From Apricaphanius iberus (Eukaryota > Chordata > Actinopteri > Cyprinodontiformes > Aphaniidae), in NCBI GenBank assembly GCA_028564705.1, contig JAPXFQ010000994.1, positions 1 through 64,000 on the forward strand: a stretch of 64,000 bases of DNA, read 5' to 3'. Made by a program: the position numbers and the translations under genes. Shown here piece after piece: positions 12,110 to 21,000 of the stretch; the first letter of the stretch is position 1; every line of letters begins with the position of its first letter. Under the pieces are notes generated by a model. The model was not told where the DNA came from, searched no databases, and saw only the letters and a list, made by a program, of their open reading frames with translations.

Positions 12110-13151
12110 TGTCATTATTTTTTTCTGGAAACAGTAAATGCATAAAGGAAAAAATACCCAAACAGAAATTCTCTCGGGCCAATGCGGAGATGCTAATGCA
12201 TGCTTTTATCACCAGTAGAATTGACTATTGCAATGCCCTGCTTTCTGGTCTTCCCAAAAAGACTACCTCAAGCTTACAGCTCTTACAAAATTCAGCAGCT
12301 CGTGTCCTGACGAAGACCAGGAAGCGGGAGCACATCACTCCGATTTTAGAATCACTGCATTGGCTCCCCGTATGTTTCAGGATCGATTTTAAAATACTTT
12401 TCATGGTTTTTAAGTGTCTTAACGGTCTTGGACCTTCCTATCTCTCAGAACTGCTTTTACCATATGAACCCTCGTGGTCTCTGCGCTCCTCTGGCAGCCG
12501 TCTCCTTGTCATCCCTAAAGTAAGGACACACATCCACAGCGAGGTATCTTTTCATTATTATGGCCCTCGCCTCTGGATAGGGTGAAATCACATGAACAAA
12601 TTTAACATTTCACACTGATTTTTTCTTCTTCTTCAAAAAAGTATTTTTCATAATTCAATTAATATTATACAGTTTTATACAAGTTGATGAGCTGCGTCAT
12701 GGTACCAATAAAGCCTGATTGCGTCGGTTTGGTTTTGTCGACTCAAAACCAATCCTGTAACCCCGAGTTTGTTCAGCTACCTTCATGGTACAGGCCCCGG
12801 GTGTACCTGGGTAGATGTGGGGGGCCTCCGCCCTCCCTCCCCTGGGCGCCCTGTGGCGGTGCCTTGGCTGCTGCTGTCAATCTGCTGCTGTCGGGGTGGA
12901 TGGCTCCCCTGATGGCGTTTCCTTAATTTAACTTGCCTGGCTCATCTGAACTCAGCCTGGGGTGTTTTATTTGAATTTTTTATTCAATTTTTTATTTGAT
13001 CTTATGTCCTTAAGCGTGTGTTTGTGCGTGTGTTGAAGGATGGGCGTGATGAGGGGGTGTTGTTGTCAGGTTGCTTTTGTATTTCTGGGGATGGGAGGGA
13101 ATGTGGGTATGTGGGGTCATTTTCATTTGTAAAGCACTTTGAGTTGCATTT
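12110..13151 (+). mobile_element. L2-type LINE 3' part, left half of a split copy
   Basis: The frame at 12,109-12,585 gives the post-RT region: MLMHAFITSRIDYCNALLSG, LQLLQNSAARVLTKTRKREH, SLHWLPVCFRIDFKILFMVF, LGPSYLSELLLPYEPSWSLR. It is followed by a 3' UTR-like stretch that ends in gtaaagcactttgagttgcattt at 13,129-13,151. The same tail resumes at 17,734 (gttgtatgaattgtgctata), and the other L2 copy in this window (49,350-49,410) has the two halves joined, so the 4.6 kb between them is an insertion. Confidence 0.85.
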
Positions 13152-13327
13152 CATTAGCATGGACCACGCCTACGGAGATTAGATTAGTTTTGATTAGTTC
13201 ATTTATTGACAAAGGTTAGATAGATGATGTGTCTGGAAGGATGCACTGATGCACTAGGCTTGTAGACTCTGTGTGGGGGTGCAGTCTTCGGAAGTCGGTC
13301 TTCTTCTCGAGCCTGCTCAGGACCCCC
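13152..13327. repeat. Ngaro-like terminal repeat A1
   Basis: It starts cattagcatggaccacgcc and ends at ctcaggaccccc. It is repeated as A2 at 14,110-14,282; A1 carries an extra cac in the gatgcactgatgcactagg segment. It forms the outer left end of the element, next to the L2 sequence. Confidence 0.95.
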
Positions 13328-13384
13328 CCAGACAAAGAACCTGAAAGAAACAGATATTAGAGCTGGAGTTTGAAAGAGCAGATA

Positions 13385-13860
13385 AGCAGATGAAGGGATG
13401 AGGGGATGAAGGGATGAGGGAGGGGATGAAAGGATGAGGGAGGGGATGAAGGGATGAGGGAGGGGATGAAAGGGATGAGGGAGGGGATGAAAGGATGAGT
13501 GGATGGAAGGATGATGGGGATGAAGGGGGGATGAGGAGGGATGAAGGGATGAGGGGATGAAGGGATGAAGGGATGAGGGGATGAGGGAGGGGATGAAGGG
13601 ATGAGGGGATGAGGGAGGGGATGAAGGGATGAGGGGATGAGGGAGGGGATGAAGGGATGAGGGGATGAGAGAGGGAATGACGGAGGAGATGAAGGGATGA
13701 TGGGATGAAAGGGATGAGGGGGAGAAGGGATGAAGGGAGGGGATGAGGGAGGGGTTGAGAGAGGGAATGACGGAGGAGATGAAGGGACGATGGGATGAAA
13801 AGGATGAAGGGATGAGGGAGGGGATGAAGGGATGAGGGAGGGGATGAAGGGATGAGGGAA
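13385..13860. repeat. Minisatellite of GGATGAAGGGATGAGG-type units
   Basis: About 475 bases built from gggatgaaggg, gatgagggag and related units in irregular order, purine-only over long stretches. It lies in the spacer between A1 and B1 of the Ngaro-like element, so it belongs to the element or expanded within it after insertion. It has no spacer/repeat alternation of the CRISPR kind. Confidence 0.95.
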
Positions 13861-13918
13861 TAGTAAAATGGGGATGTAATACTGAGACGAGATAAAGGAT
13901 CAGCGGGAGGGAGGGTGG

Positions 13919-14109
13919 GGTTTACGAGACCACAGTCTGAGCGACGCTGATGGCTAGGTGCTCGGGTTTAAATAGATCACAGAGTAATTAGGAATGGAAT
14001 TCAGGTGTGAGATGCCAGGTGAGTCGGATCCGAGTAGATTAGTGAGAGAATACTGAATATGAGGCGTGGTCCAGCTCACGAACCTAAGTTAACATATTAA
14101 CTTACATTT
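13919..14109. repeat. Ngaro-like internal repeat B1
   Basis: 191 bp from ggtttacgagaccacagtc to aacttacattt, repeated at 17,543-17,733 (B2) with a single G/T difference (tactgaata versus tacttaata). It abuts A2 directly, giving the B1-A2 junction expected of an extrachromosomal circle. Confidence 0.95.
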
Positions 14110-14129
14110 CATTAGCATGGACCACGCCT
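14062..14129. promoter_or_regulatory. Inferred recombinase site at the B1-A2 junction
   Basis: Two 12 bp arms are exact inverse complements: aggcgtggtcca (14,062-14,073) and tggaccacgcct (14,118-14,129). Nested inside, with almost the same centre, is agttaa-cata-ttaact (14,087-14,102). The CATTT shared with the host target lies at 14,105-14,109. Nested inverted arms beside an exchange point are what a tyrosine-recombinase binding site would look like. The role is inferred from symmetry and position only. Confidence 0.55.
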
Positions 14130-14282
14130 ACGGAGATTAGATTAGTTTTGATTAGTTCATTTATTGACAAAGGTTAGATAGATGATGTGTCTGGAAGGAT
14201 GCACTGATGTAGGCTTGTAGACTCTGTGTGGGGGTGCAGTCTTCGGAAGTCGGTCTTCTTCTCGAGCCTGCTCAGGACCCCC
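14110..14282. repeat. Ngaro-like internal repeat A2
   Basis: It matches A1 except for a 3 bp deletion. It ends at ctcaggaccccc, after which the degraded recombinase end begins on the minus strand. Confidence 0.95.
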
Positions 14283-14329
14283 AAAGTTGGTCATTATTTA
14301 ACAAAGCAAGGAATGAGCATGGTGCCGAC

Positions 14330-14665
14330 CGTCGAGATTATTATGAATGTAAGAACAGTATGCTGAGGATGACAAACGACCTAGGATTTGAATAGTCTTG
14401 TCGGAAATGCCTAACTGAGAAGCTGAAGTGCCTGCGCCCATGCGGATGGAGTGGATTGAATAATTATCAGGGTTGATGCCAGATCTAAACGGGATTGATT
14501 AGAGGAGGAGAGTAACCGTAACAGATTGTGTGGATGCAGCAGGTAAGGAGGTCAGAGGTTATAGGGAATCGGTGATTAGGTTAAGGTGATTTGATTCTTA
14601 AGACCTTTGAGCAGCATGGATATGTGGCTATGGGAGAAATTAATGCCAGAAAGGTATGATTGAAT
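14330..14665 (-). pseudogene. Tyrosine recombinase remnant of the Ngaro-like element
   Basis: On the minus strand, the N-terminal part reads ISVSTIQSYLSGINF (about 14,667-14,623). After a break, the C-terminal part reads SIHSIRMGAGTSASQLGISD and KTIQILGRLSSSAYCSYIHN (about 14,460-14,340). This includes the H-x-x-R box (codons at 14,453-14,442) and, downstream, tyrosines in the place of the catalytic nucleophile. The middle, which should hold the first catalytic arginine, is deleted, and stops interrupt the joining region, so it cannot be active. In intact elements this enzyme inserts the circular DNA copy. Confidence 0.8.
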
Positions 14666-14680
14666 AGTGGAAACGCTGAT

Positions 14681-15357
14681 TTATAGGATTGTATGTGAAC
14701 AGGTAATGAAGAGGTGAATAGAATACGGGATGAGTGAAGGGAATGGAAGGTTATACGTTACGTAGTAACTTTTAAAAACTGTTCCATCTTGAAAGATAAG
14801 ATGAAAGAGTTCTAGGAGCAATGCTGTTGAGGATAGCGTTCTGAGAAATGATGGAGAGGTCTTGAAGCTGTGTAGTTTGTTGTAGATGGTTGCTGAAAAC
14901 AGTGGGATCGGAGTTGGATGAGGATCTGCGTCTGGAGCCAAGGACCTGAATTTCTGGAAAGAGAGGCGAGAGAGTGAATCAGCGATGGAATTCCGATGGT
15001 TAGATACATGAGCAGCACGGAGAATGAACTGAAGTTTGGCTGGCGCCAGAGTGAGTCTACGAATTAACTGCGTGATGCAGGATGAAAGTGAACGGCCTTT
15101 GTTTATGATGTCGACAACGGCAGAGTTGTCTGAATGAATAAGGATACAGTGTTGAGACCATTCATGCCCCCCCAAAAAAGGGCTGCAATCACAATGGGAT
15201 CGATTTCATAATGAGCGGATGAGAGAGAGGCCGACTGGAGCTGCAAACGTTCAAACTCGGGGGCCATGTTGAAGCAAACCGCCTTCCATTGTAGAAACCA
15301 CCAAAGCCTGCGGAGGGTGCTGCATCGGTAAATAGCCAGATGTCATCTGGATGAGAA
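14681..15357 (-). pseudogene. RNase H domain of the Ngaro-like element
   Basis: Minus-strand frames give SHPDDIWLFTDAAPSAGFGG (about 15,357-15,298), EFERLQLQSASLSSAHYEID, then an open frame from 15,175 with HEWSQHCILIHSDNSAVVDI, IINKGRSLSSCITQLIRRLT, FILRAAHVSNHRNSIADSLS and DADPHPTPIP. FTDA and HSDN hold acidic residues of the RNase H active site, and ADSLSR is the characteristic end of DIRS/Ngaro RNase H. Two single-base shifts (near 15,275 and 15,175) break the frame. The RT palm that normally precedes this domain is missing: gag-like sequence joins it directly near 15,357. Confidence 0.85.
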
Positions 15358-15359
15358 AT

Positions 15360-17510
15360 TCATAAAGTCATTGTAGAAGAATGAAATGCCGTTCCAAGAT
15401 GAAAGAAATTCTTGCCGAAAGGCGCATTTCCATCCGGCGAGGTTCTCAATGGCGAGACCATGAAGCAAAGGGATGTTGGCGGCGGTGGACAGGTGAGAAA
15501 TAAATGATGTCCCCTTAATGGGAGTGGCGAGGTGCTGTGATAGTCAATCTGTTTTGGAAGTGGGGTTATGGGGGCAGGTGTTCCAAGCATGTGCCCCTCC
15601 GCAGAAAGAGCAAGTATGCAAGAGCCTACAGCTGGAGGCTGAGCAGCCAAGGTCATTGAAATTGTTACACACCATCCTGCCACCTTGGAAAAGGATTGGA
15701 CGGCCGCGCTTATCCATGCCCCCGGAGACAGGGGCATTAGGTTTAGACTGTGGTAGAAGAGATTAAGGAATCACTGAAGGGGGAGGGGCAGGTGAGGACG
15801 AACAGTTGGGGACTGATGAGCAGCATGATGATGATGGCCGAGGTCAGAGAGGAGTGACAAGAGTGCATGCAGTAGCAGGGTGGGAGGAAGCACCGCAGAG
15901 GCTGCAAGATAGGGATGCCCGGGTCGCAAAGATGCGGCAATATAACTCGGAGTCTAGACAACCCCAGTATGTACCTTGATTGTATTGGGCGAGACGGCCC
16001 GCTGCCTGGGATGAGAAAAGGACGTGATATTGATAAAACCCCGTTCCTCCAAATCTAAGGGCCATGTCAAGGACAATAGACAAATAATCGTCTAACTCGG
16101 TCCGCCGGTCAGGAAACACTGAGCAAATGATGTCCCTGTAAAGAGAGAATGCAAAAGCAAACTCTGTGGGGGTCAGATCTTTGGAACTAGAGCTAAGAGC
16201 TGAACCTAGCTGCATCAGCCCCATTCCGGTCTGCAACTCCCGGGGCTGACCTGAGAGACCTAGAGAGGGTTGGAGAAGGAGACCTAAATCGATGTAATTA
16301 CCATTCAGAATTTGTTGCCGGAGAGCGGGTGAAACTGGGGAAGGGTGGCCGAATGGGGGGTACTGCTGTAGAAAGAGTGTAATGGTTAGAGGCTGAAGTG
16401 TAAATAGACAAAGATGGCAACTGAGACAGCGGACCAGTAAAACTTTGAGGTAATACGGCGATAAGTTGTTGAACCTTTGAGCCTGCTGGTAACACGGAAG
16501 GGTTAGAAGAGGTTCCTGGAGCATGGATGGAAGCCTGAATTGAACCTGTAGGAAACATAGAAGGGGGAATGTGAGGGAGAGGAATTGATTGATTTAATGA
16601 AGAAAGAGAAAAAATTAGTTATGAATGAGGCGAAATTTGAGGGAAATGAGACGGAAAAAGCTTCCCCGCCAGCAGTGGGAGCTGTGGGTGTTGGCCCGGC
16701 AGCTGAGGGCTGGGATATGCCCTGAGAGGAAGTGGGGACTGAGGCTGAAATAGGAAGTGGATTATGAGAGGAGGAAGTTTGGGTTAACGGTGAAGTAGAG
16801 GGAAAAAAGGAGCTTGAAGAGGCAAGATTTATTAGCACAACGGCCAAAGGGGATGCCTCTTTCCCTGAGTGAAGATTGCAAGCGGGCTACTGTCCAGCCA
16901 GACATGTCCGGACTGTTGGAGACAGAAGAACGACGAACTCTGGGTGAGTTCCTCGGCCGGAATGAAGCCGGACGAGAACGGGGAGGAGGAGAAGCCCTCC
17001 GAGCTGGACGGCCAGAGAGATCGGGCGGAAATGCTGAGCTCGTGACGAGCGGGGAGCCTGAAAAGATCGGGAAGAAGAGAGGCTTGGAGCCGATCGGCCT
17101 GCAGCGCCTACTGAGGACCGTTGAACTCCAGAAGAAGTCCCGGGGCGCGACGAGGACGCACTGCGGGAATGGGAGGAAACTTGGACCGAGCGGCCCGAAG
17201 CCAGAGAAGCAAAACGGGGAGGCGAAGCCTCGAGACGAGAACGAAGGGAGTTAGATGTGCGGGGAGGAGATGGAGAAGGGCGCCGATCTCGAGGCGCGGA
17301 AGTCGCTGGAGAGGGATCCGACTGAGCGGAGCGAGATGGAAGAGCTCTGGTTGACTGAGAGGACTGGCTGGAATCCCGATGAGCCGATGGAAGCCTGGCA
17401 CAGCGAGAGACTTGACGGACCACGGATGGAGGTGATGGTCCAATGATGGAAGTCTCGCTGGAGAAGAGCTCCTCATCGGATTCGGAAGGATCAACGGTAA
17501 GCACATCCAT
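15360..17510 (-). pseudogene. Gag-like gene of the Ngaro-like element
   Basis: It begins MDVLTVDPSESDEELFSSET at 17,510 and stays open for 207 residues, very rich in Ser, Pro and Arg. After frame changes (16,887-16,503) a 226-residue stretch (16,524-15,844) carries the capsid-like region (GNYIDLGLLLQPSLGLSGQ, TPTEFAFAFSLYRDIICSVF) and ends with a C-x2-C-x4-H-x4-C knuckle (15,906-15,865). Further on, a second cluster at 15,669-15,574 is a C-x7-C-x4-C-x3-H finger followed by C-x2-C-x3-H-x4-C. Such Cys/His clusters near the gag end are known in DIRS/Ngaro elements. At least three frame breaks make it non-functional as a single ORF. Confidence 0.8.
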
Positions 17511-17542
17511 GAAAATAGAGCTTGTCTTCGCTAACCAAGGCT

Positions 17543-17733
17543 GGTTTACGAGACCACAGTCTGAGCGACGCTGATGGCTAGGTGCTCGGGTTTAAATAGA
17601 TCACAGAGTAATTAGGAATGGAATTCAGGTGTGAGATGCCAGGTGAGTCGGATCCGAGTAGATTAGTGAGAGAATACTTAATATGAGGCGTGGTCCAGCT
17701 CACGAACCTAAGTTAACATATTAACTTACATTT
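17543..17733. repeat. Ngaro-like terminal repeat B2
   Basis: The outer right copy of B1 (one mismatch in 191). Its last five bases, cattt at 17,729-17,733, are shared with the L2 target. A palindrome agttaa-cata-ttaact lies just inside, at 17,711-17,726. Confidence 0.95.
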
Positions 17734-17778
17734 GTTGTATGAATTGTGCTATATAATTAAAGTTTGATTTGATTTGAT
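17734..17778 (+). mobile_element. L2 LINE 3' tail, right half of the split copy
   Basis: gttgtatgaattgtgctata followed by aattaaagtttgatttgatttgat continues the L2 tail that stops at 13,151. It aligns with the uninterrupted tail at 49,376-49,410 (gtgtatgaattgtgctctac). Confidence 0.85.
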
Positions 17779-19035
17779 AGGTTTAAAAAAAAAGGAAATA
17801 TAATGCCAACACGTTATTCTCAGGATTTTAAAATGTATATTACCAATACTAATTTCAGTGCATTTTGCAGTATTACAAATTAACATCCTTAACTAAAAAG
17901 CAGCTGTATTACAAAAAAACAAAAAGTATAAAAAATATTCACAGTATCAAAGAAATCTAAGGAATAGAAGTCATTTATCAGTATTTATACAGAACAGACA
18001 AAAACACAGTTCCTGATTGGCCAGGTAAACATAATATTGACTTTGTGCAAAATTATTTATAAAAAAATTTCTTATCATTCCTTTCATTCCAGTTCATTCA
18101 TTTAACCTGCAGTCATCCTAAAGTCATATTCACAATTAAAACATAAGAAGCTACATTTCTGATTAGCTTAAAAAAAAGCAAGCAATTCAGTAAAAATAAA
18201 AGCATGGCATGATATATACATTGACAACTCAAGACATGGAATACTCGTCTTGCAATGTAAATCAATTTAACATTTAGAAAAATACACGAGGTTGATATTG
18301 TCATTGAAGTCAAATTCATTCAGTGCCAGTTCACAAGAAATGTCACCTAAAGACACTTTATATGAATAAAAAATTACAAAACCAATTGAAATTTTAAGTG
18401 AAATAAGACAGTTTGATCATAATTCATGTCTTGTAATATTAAAAAAGGGTTTGATTTATCCTTACCTCACTGTAATATTGTCTGGGATCAACCTTTACAA
18501 ACCCCCTAATATTTTGTCAATAAGATAAGCTGTATGCAGAACAATACAAAATATACAAAAAGTAAATATTGATCATACATATTCACACATTTTTTATTAA
18601 AGTGCAAAACTAAGGAACACAAATTTCAACAAAGGAAAATCTGTCTATTAATATATATCAAATGTATGGATCTGTAATATTTCACATTAAATAGAGCACT
18701 ATGTAATCGGCTATAATAAGACATTTTAAGACTGATTTGGTGTCACCTGGTCACATGAACTGGAAGCTAATGATGTAAAATCTAAATTTACAGTAACATA
18801 TTAATAAGAAATATTACATGTTCATTTTTCAAAAATAAATTGTTTTGTTACTTTGTAAGTAGAGCTCATCTGTATTTTCTGGGATTCATGGGGATTTATT
18901 GAAAACCAAATCTTAACCAAAACCACCTCCTTCAGGAGCGTGCGTTTGGAGGCGATGTGTCCACTCTATCAGCGCAGTTCTGGAGCAAAAAGCTGCTGAG
19001 TGTGCAGCGGCGCGGAGTGCAGGCATTGGACATTG
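17779..19035. other. No recognisable gene or element
   Basis: Very AT-rich, with many short A/T runs. No frame has coding character. From about 18,905 the GC content rises towards the neighbouring MITE. Confidence 0.5.
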
Positions 19036-19465
19036 TGGTGTGTTCAGACCGCAGGCTTGGTCAACGTCAGCAACGTCAACATTACATGTTAAGTCAACGG
19101 TTGAGGCTGTTGGAGGAGTGTCACGGTCTCTGCGGCTCTTTGTGAGCTTTGGCTTCGTCAACCTTTCAAGCTTTTCTTGCATTTCAAGCTTCAAAGCTCA
19201 TAACACTAGCAACGCAGAAGTTCAGTTAGTTGAACTTTTGGCGGTCTTAACGCTCTTGACGCAGCACGGCAACCAATCAGAGCGTCTCACTGTAGTGACG
19301 TTGCCGGACGTCGACGCTGCCTAGCCAACCACGATCCGCGAGTGTTTAAAACATCCAGCAAAGCTTTGCAAGCTTCAGCCTAATAATCTTCTGTGTGTAT
19401 GCGTCGAAGTAGTCGCTTTATGAGGGTTGCTTGACGCTGACAAAGCATGCGGTCTGAACACACCA
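19036..19465. mobile_element. MITE with about 35 bp terminal inverted repeats
   Basis: The left end tggtgtgttcagaccgcagg (continuing cttggtcaacgtcagc) mirrors the right end, whose reverse complement is tggtgtgttcagaccgcatg (continuing ctttgtcagcgtcaa). The element is 430 bp, has no transposase, and is rich in gacgt/acgtc motifs. Flanks (cattg / ttagg) show no clear duplication, so the superfamily is uncertain. Confidence 0.75.
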
Positions 19466-19542
19466 TTAGGGGTGAAACATTGGGGCAGGACTCGGCTTAA
19501 AGGCAACTAATGTCCATCGAATATCCAACTTAAAACTAAGTT

Positions 19543-21000
19543 CAGAATCAGAATCAGTTTATTGGCCAAGTATGTCACATACAAGGAATTTGACTCCGGC
19601 AAACTTTTTCCTCCAGTACAGAACTTGAATAAGTGAAATAAAAAAAAAAAAAAAAAAAGAAAAATATGAACAAAAATAAGTAAAAATACAAATAAATATC
19701 AGATCGTAAATAATAAAGGATAATATATACACCAAGCCGGGGTTATTTTACAGTGAGTATGTACAGAAGTGCAGAGTTATAGTTTATTGTTATGTGAGTG
19801 CACTCACACACTGTGACTAGACAGAGTTCGTCAGAGCGACAGCCTGGGGGAAAAAACTGTTTTTGTGTCGGGTGGTTTTGGCGTACAACGCTCTGTAACG
19901 CCGACCTGAGGGGAGGAGCCTAAACAGATTGTGGCCAGGGTGTGAGGGGTCAGTGGTGATTTTCCTGGCCCGCTTCCTGACCCTGGCCCGGAATAGGTCC
20001 TGAATGGAGGGAAGATCGGTTCCTATGATCCTCTCTGCAGTCCTGACTGTTCTCTGCAGTCTGTCCTTGTCTTGCCTGGTGGCGGATCCGAACCAGACAG
20101 AGATGGATGAGGTCAGGACAGACTGGACTATTGCTGTGTAGAAGATGATCAGCAGCTCCTGGGGCAGGTTGAACTTCCTGAGCTGACGCAGAAAGTACAG
20201 CCTTTGCTGGGCCTTTTTCCTTATTATGTTGATGTGTGAGGTCCACTTCAGGTCCCGTGTGATGGTGGATCCTAGGAACCTGAAAGACTCCACTGTGGGG
20301 ACTGGCTTGTTGAGGATCATGAGAGGAGATGTTGATGGTGGTCTCTTCCTGAAGTCCACTGTCATCTCCACAGTTTTGAGCGGGTTTAGCTCCAGGTGGT
20401 TCTGACTGCACCAGAGAACCAGCTGTTCCACTTCCTTTCTGTACACAGACTCGTCGCCGTCGCGGATGAGTCCAATGACGGTGGTGTCATCTGCAAACTT
20501 CAGGAGTTTCACAGAAGGGTCCCTCGACGTGCAGTCAGTGGTGTAAAGGGAGAAGAGCAGTGGGGAGAGAACACATCCCTGGGGGGCGCCGATGCTGAGG
20601 GAACGGGAGCTGGATGTGAACTTACCCAGTTTCACCTGCTGCCTCCTGTCAGTCAGGAAACTGGTAATCCACTGACAGGTGGAGGGAGGCACGGTGAGCT
20701 GGGACAGTTTTTGGTGGAGGAGCTCTGGTACAATGGTGTTAAACGCAGAGCTGAAGTCCACAAACAGGACCCGAGCGTAGGTACCTGCAGAGTCTAGGTG
20801 GTGCAGGATGTAGTGTAGAGCCATGTTGACGGCATCATCCACTGACCTGTTTGATCTGTAGGTGAACTGCAGGGGGTCTAGCAGGGGATCTGTGATGTCC
20901 TTCAGGTGGGTCAGTACCAGACGCTCAAAGGATTTCATGACCACAGATGTTAGGGCAACTGGTCTGTAGTCATTTAATCCAGTGACTGGGGACTTAGCAA
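19543..21000 (-). mobile_element. Rex1 LINE, 5'-truncated reverse transcriptase and 3' tail
   Basis: The frame 21,070-19,817 gives a nearly complete RT from NDYRPVALTSVVMKSFERLV through FVDFSSAFNTIVPELLHQKL, IGAPQGCVLSPLLFSLYTTD, LKFADDTTVIGLIRDGDE (catalytic FADD) and RLYFLRQLRKFNLPQELLI. FSSAFNT and the RLYFLRQ position are the sites of the published Rex1 PCR primers, which supports the family name. The 3' UTR runs to a tail of repeated GATTCT (reads cagaatcagaatcag on the plus strand at 19,543-19,557), after a long A/T tract. The endonuclease half is lost; Rex1 homology starts near 20,995. The RT frame is uninterrupted, so the insertion is fairly young. Confidence 0.92.

Larger units (their letters stand above)
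13147..17733 (-). mobile_element. Ngaro/DIRS-like tyrosine-recombinase retrotransposon, internally deleted
   Basis: The element sits inside the 3' tail of an L2 LINE. Its termini are split direct repeats: on the coding (minus) strand the order is B2 - gag - RNase H - recombinase - A2 - B1 - spacer - A1. A1/A2 (about 175 bp) differ by a 3 bp indel, and B1/B2 (191 bp) by one substitution, so the insertion is recent. Coding parts: Ser/Pro-rich gag with CCCH and CCHC zinc motifs, a DIRS-type RNase H, and both ends of a tyrosine recombinase. The RT core is absent, and stops and frameshifts break the rest. No long terminal repeats and no target-site duplication are present; both are expected for this class. 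Split repeats favour Ngaro/PAT over DIRS1, which has inverted repeats. A non-autonomous relic; mobilisation in trans is possible but unproven. Confidence 0.9.

Noticed and set aside
13385..13860. Repeat array that might look like a CRISPR
   Set aside because: Units are short, irregular and contiguous, with no unique spacers, and the genome is a vertebrate one.
14681..17510. Gypsy or retrovirus-like interpretation of the gag/RNase H frames
   Set aside because: There are no long terminal repeats, protease or integrase. The RNase H wording and the tyrosine recombinase remnant point to Ngaro/DIRS.
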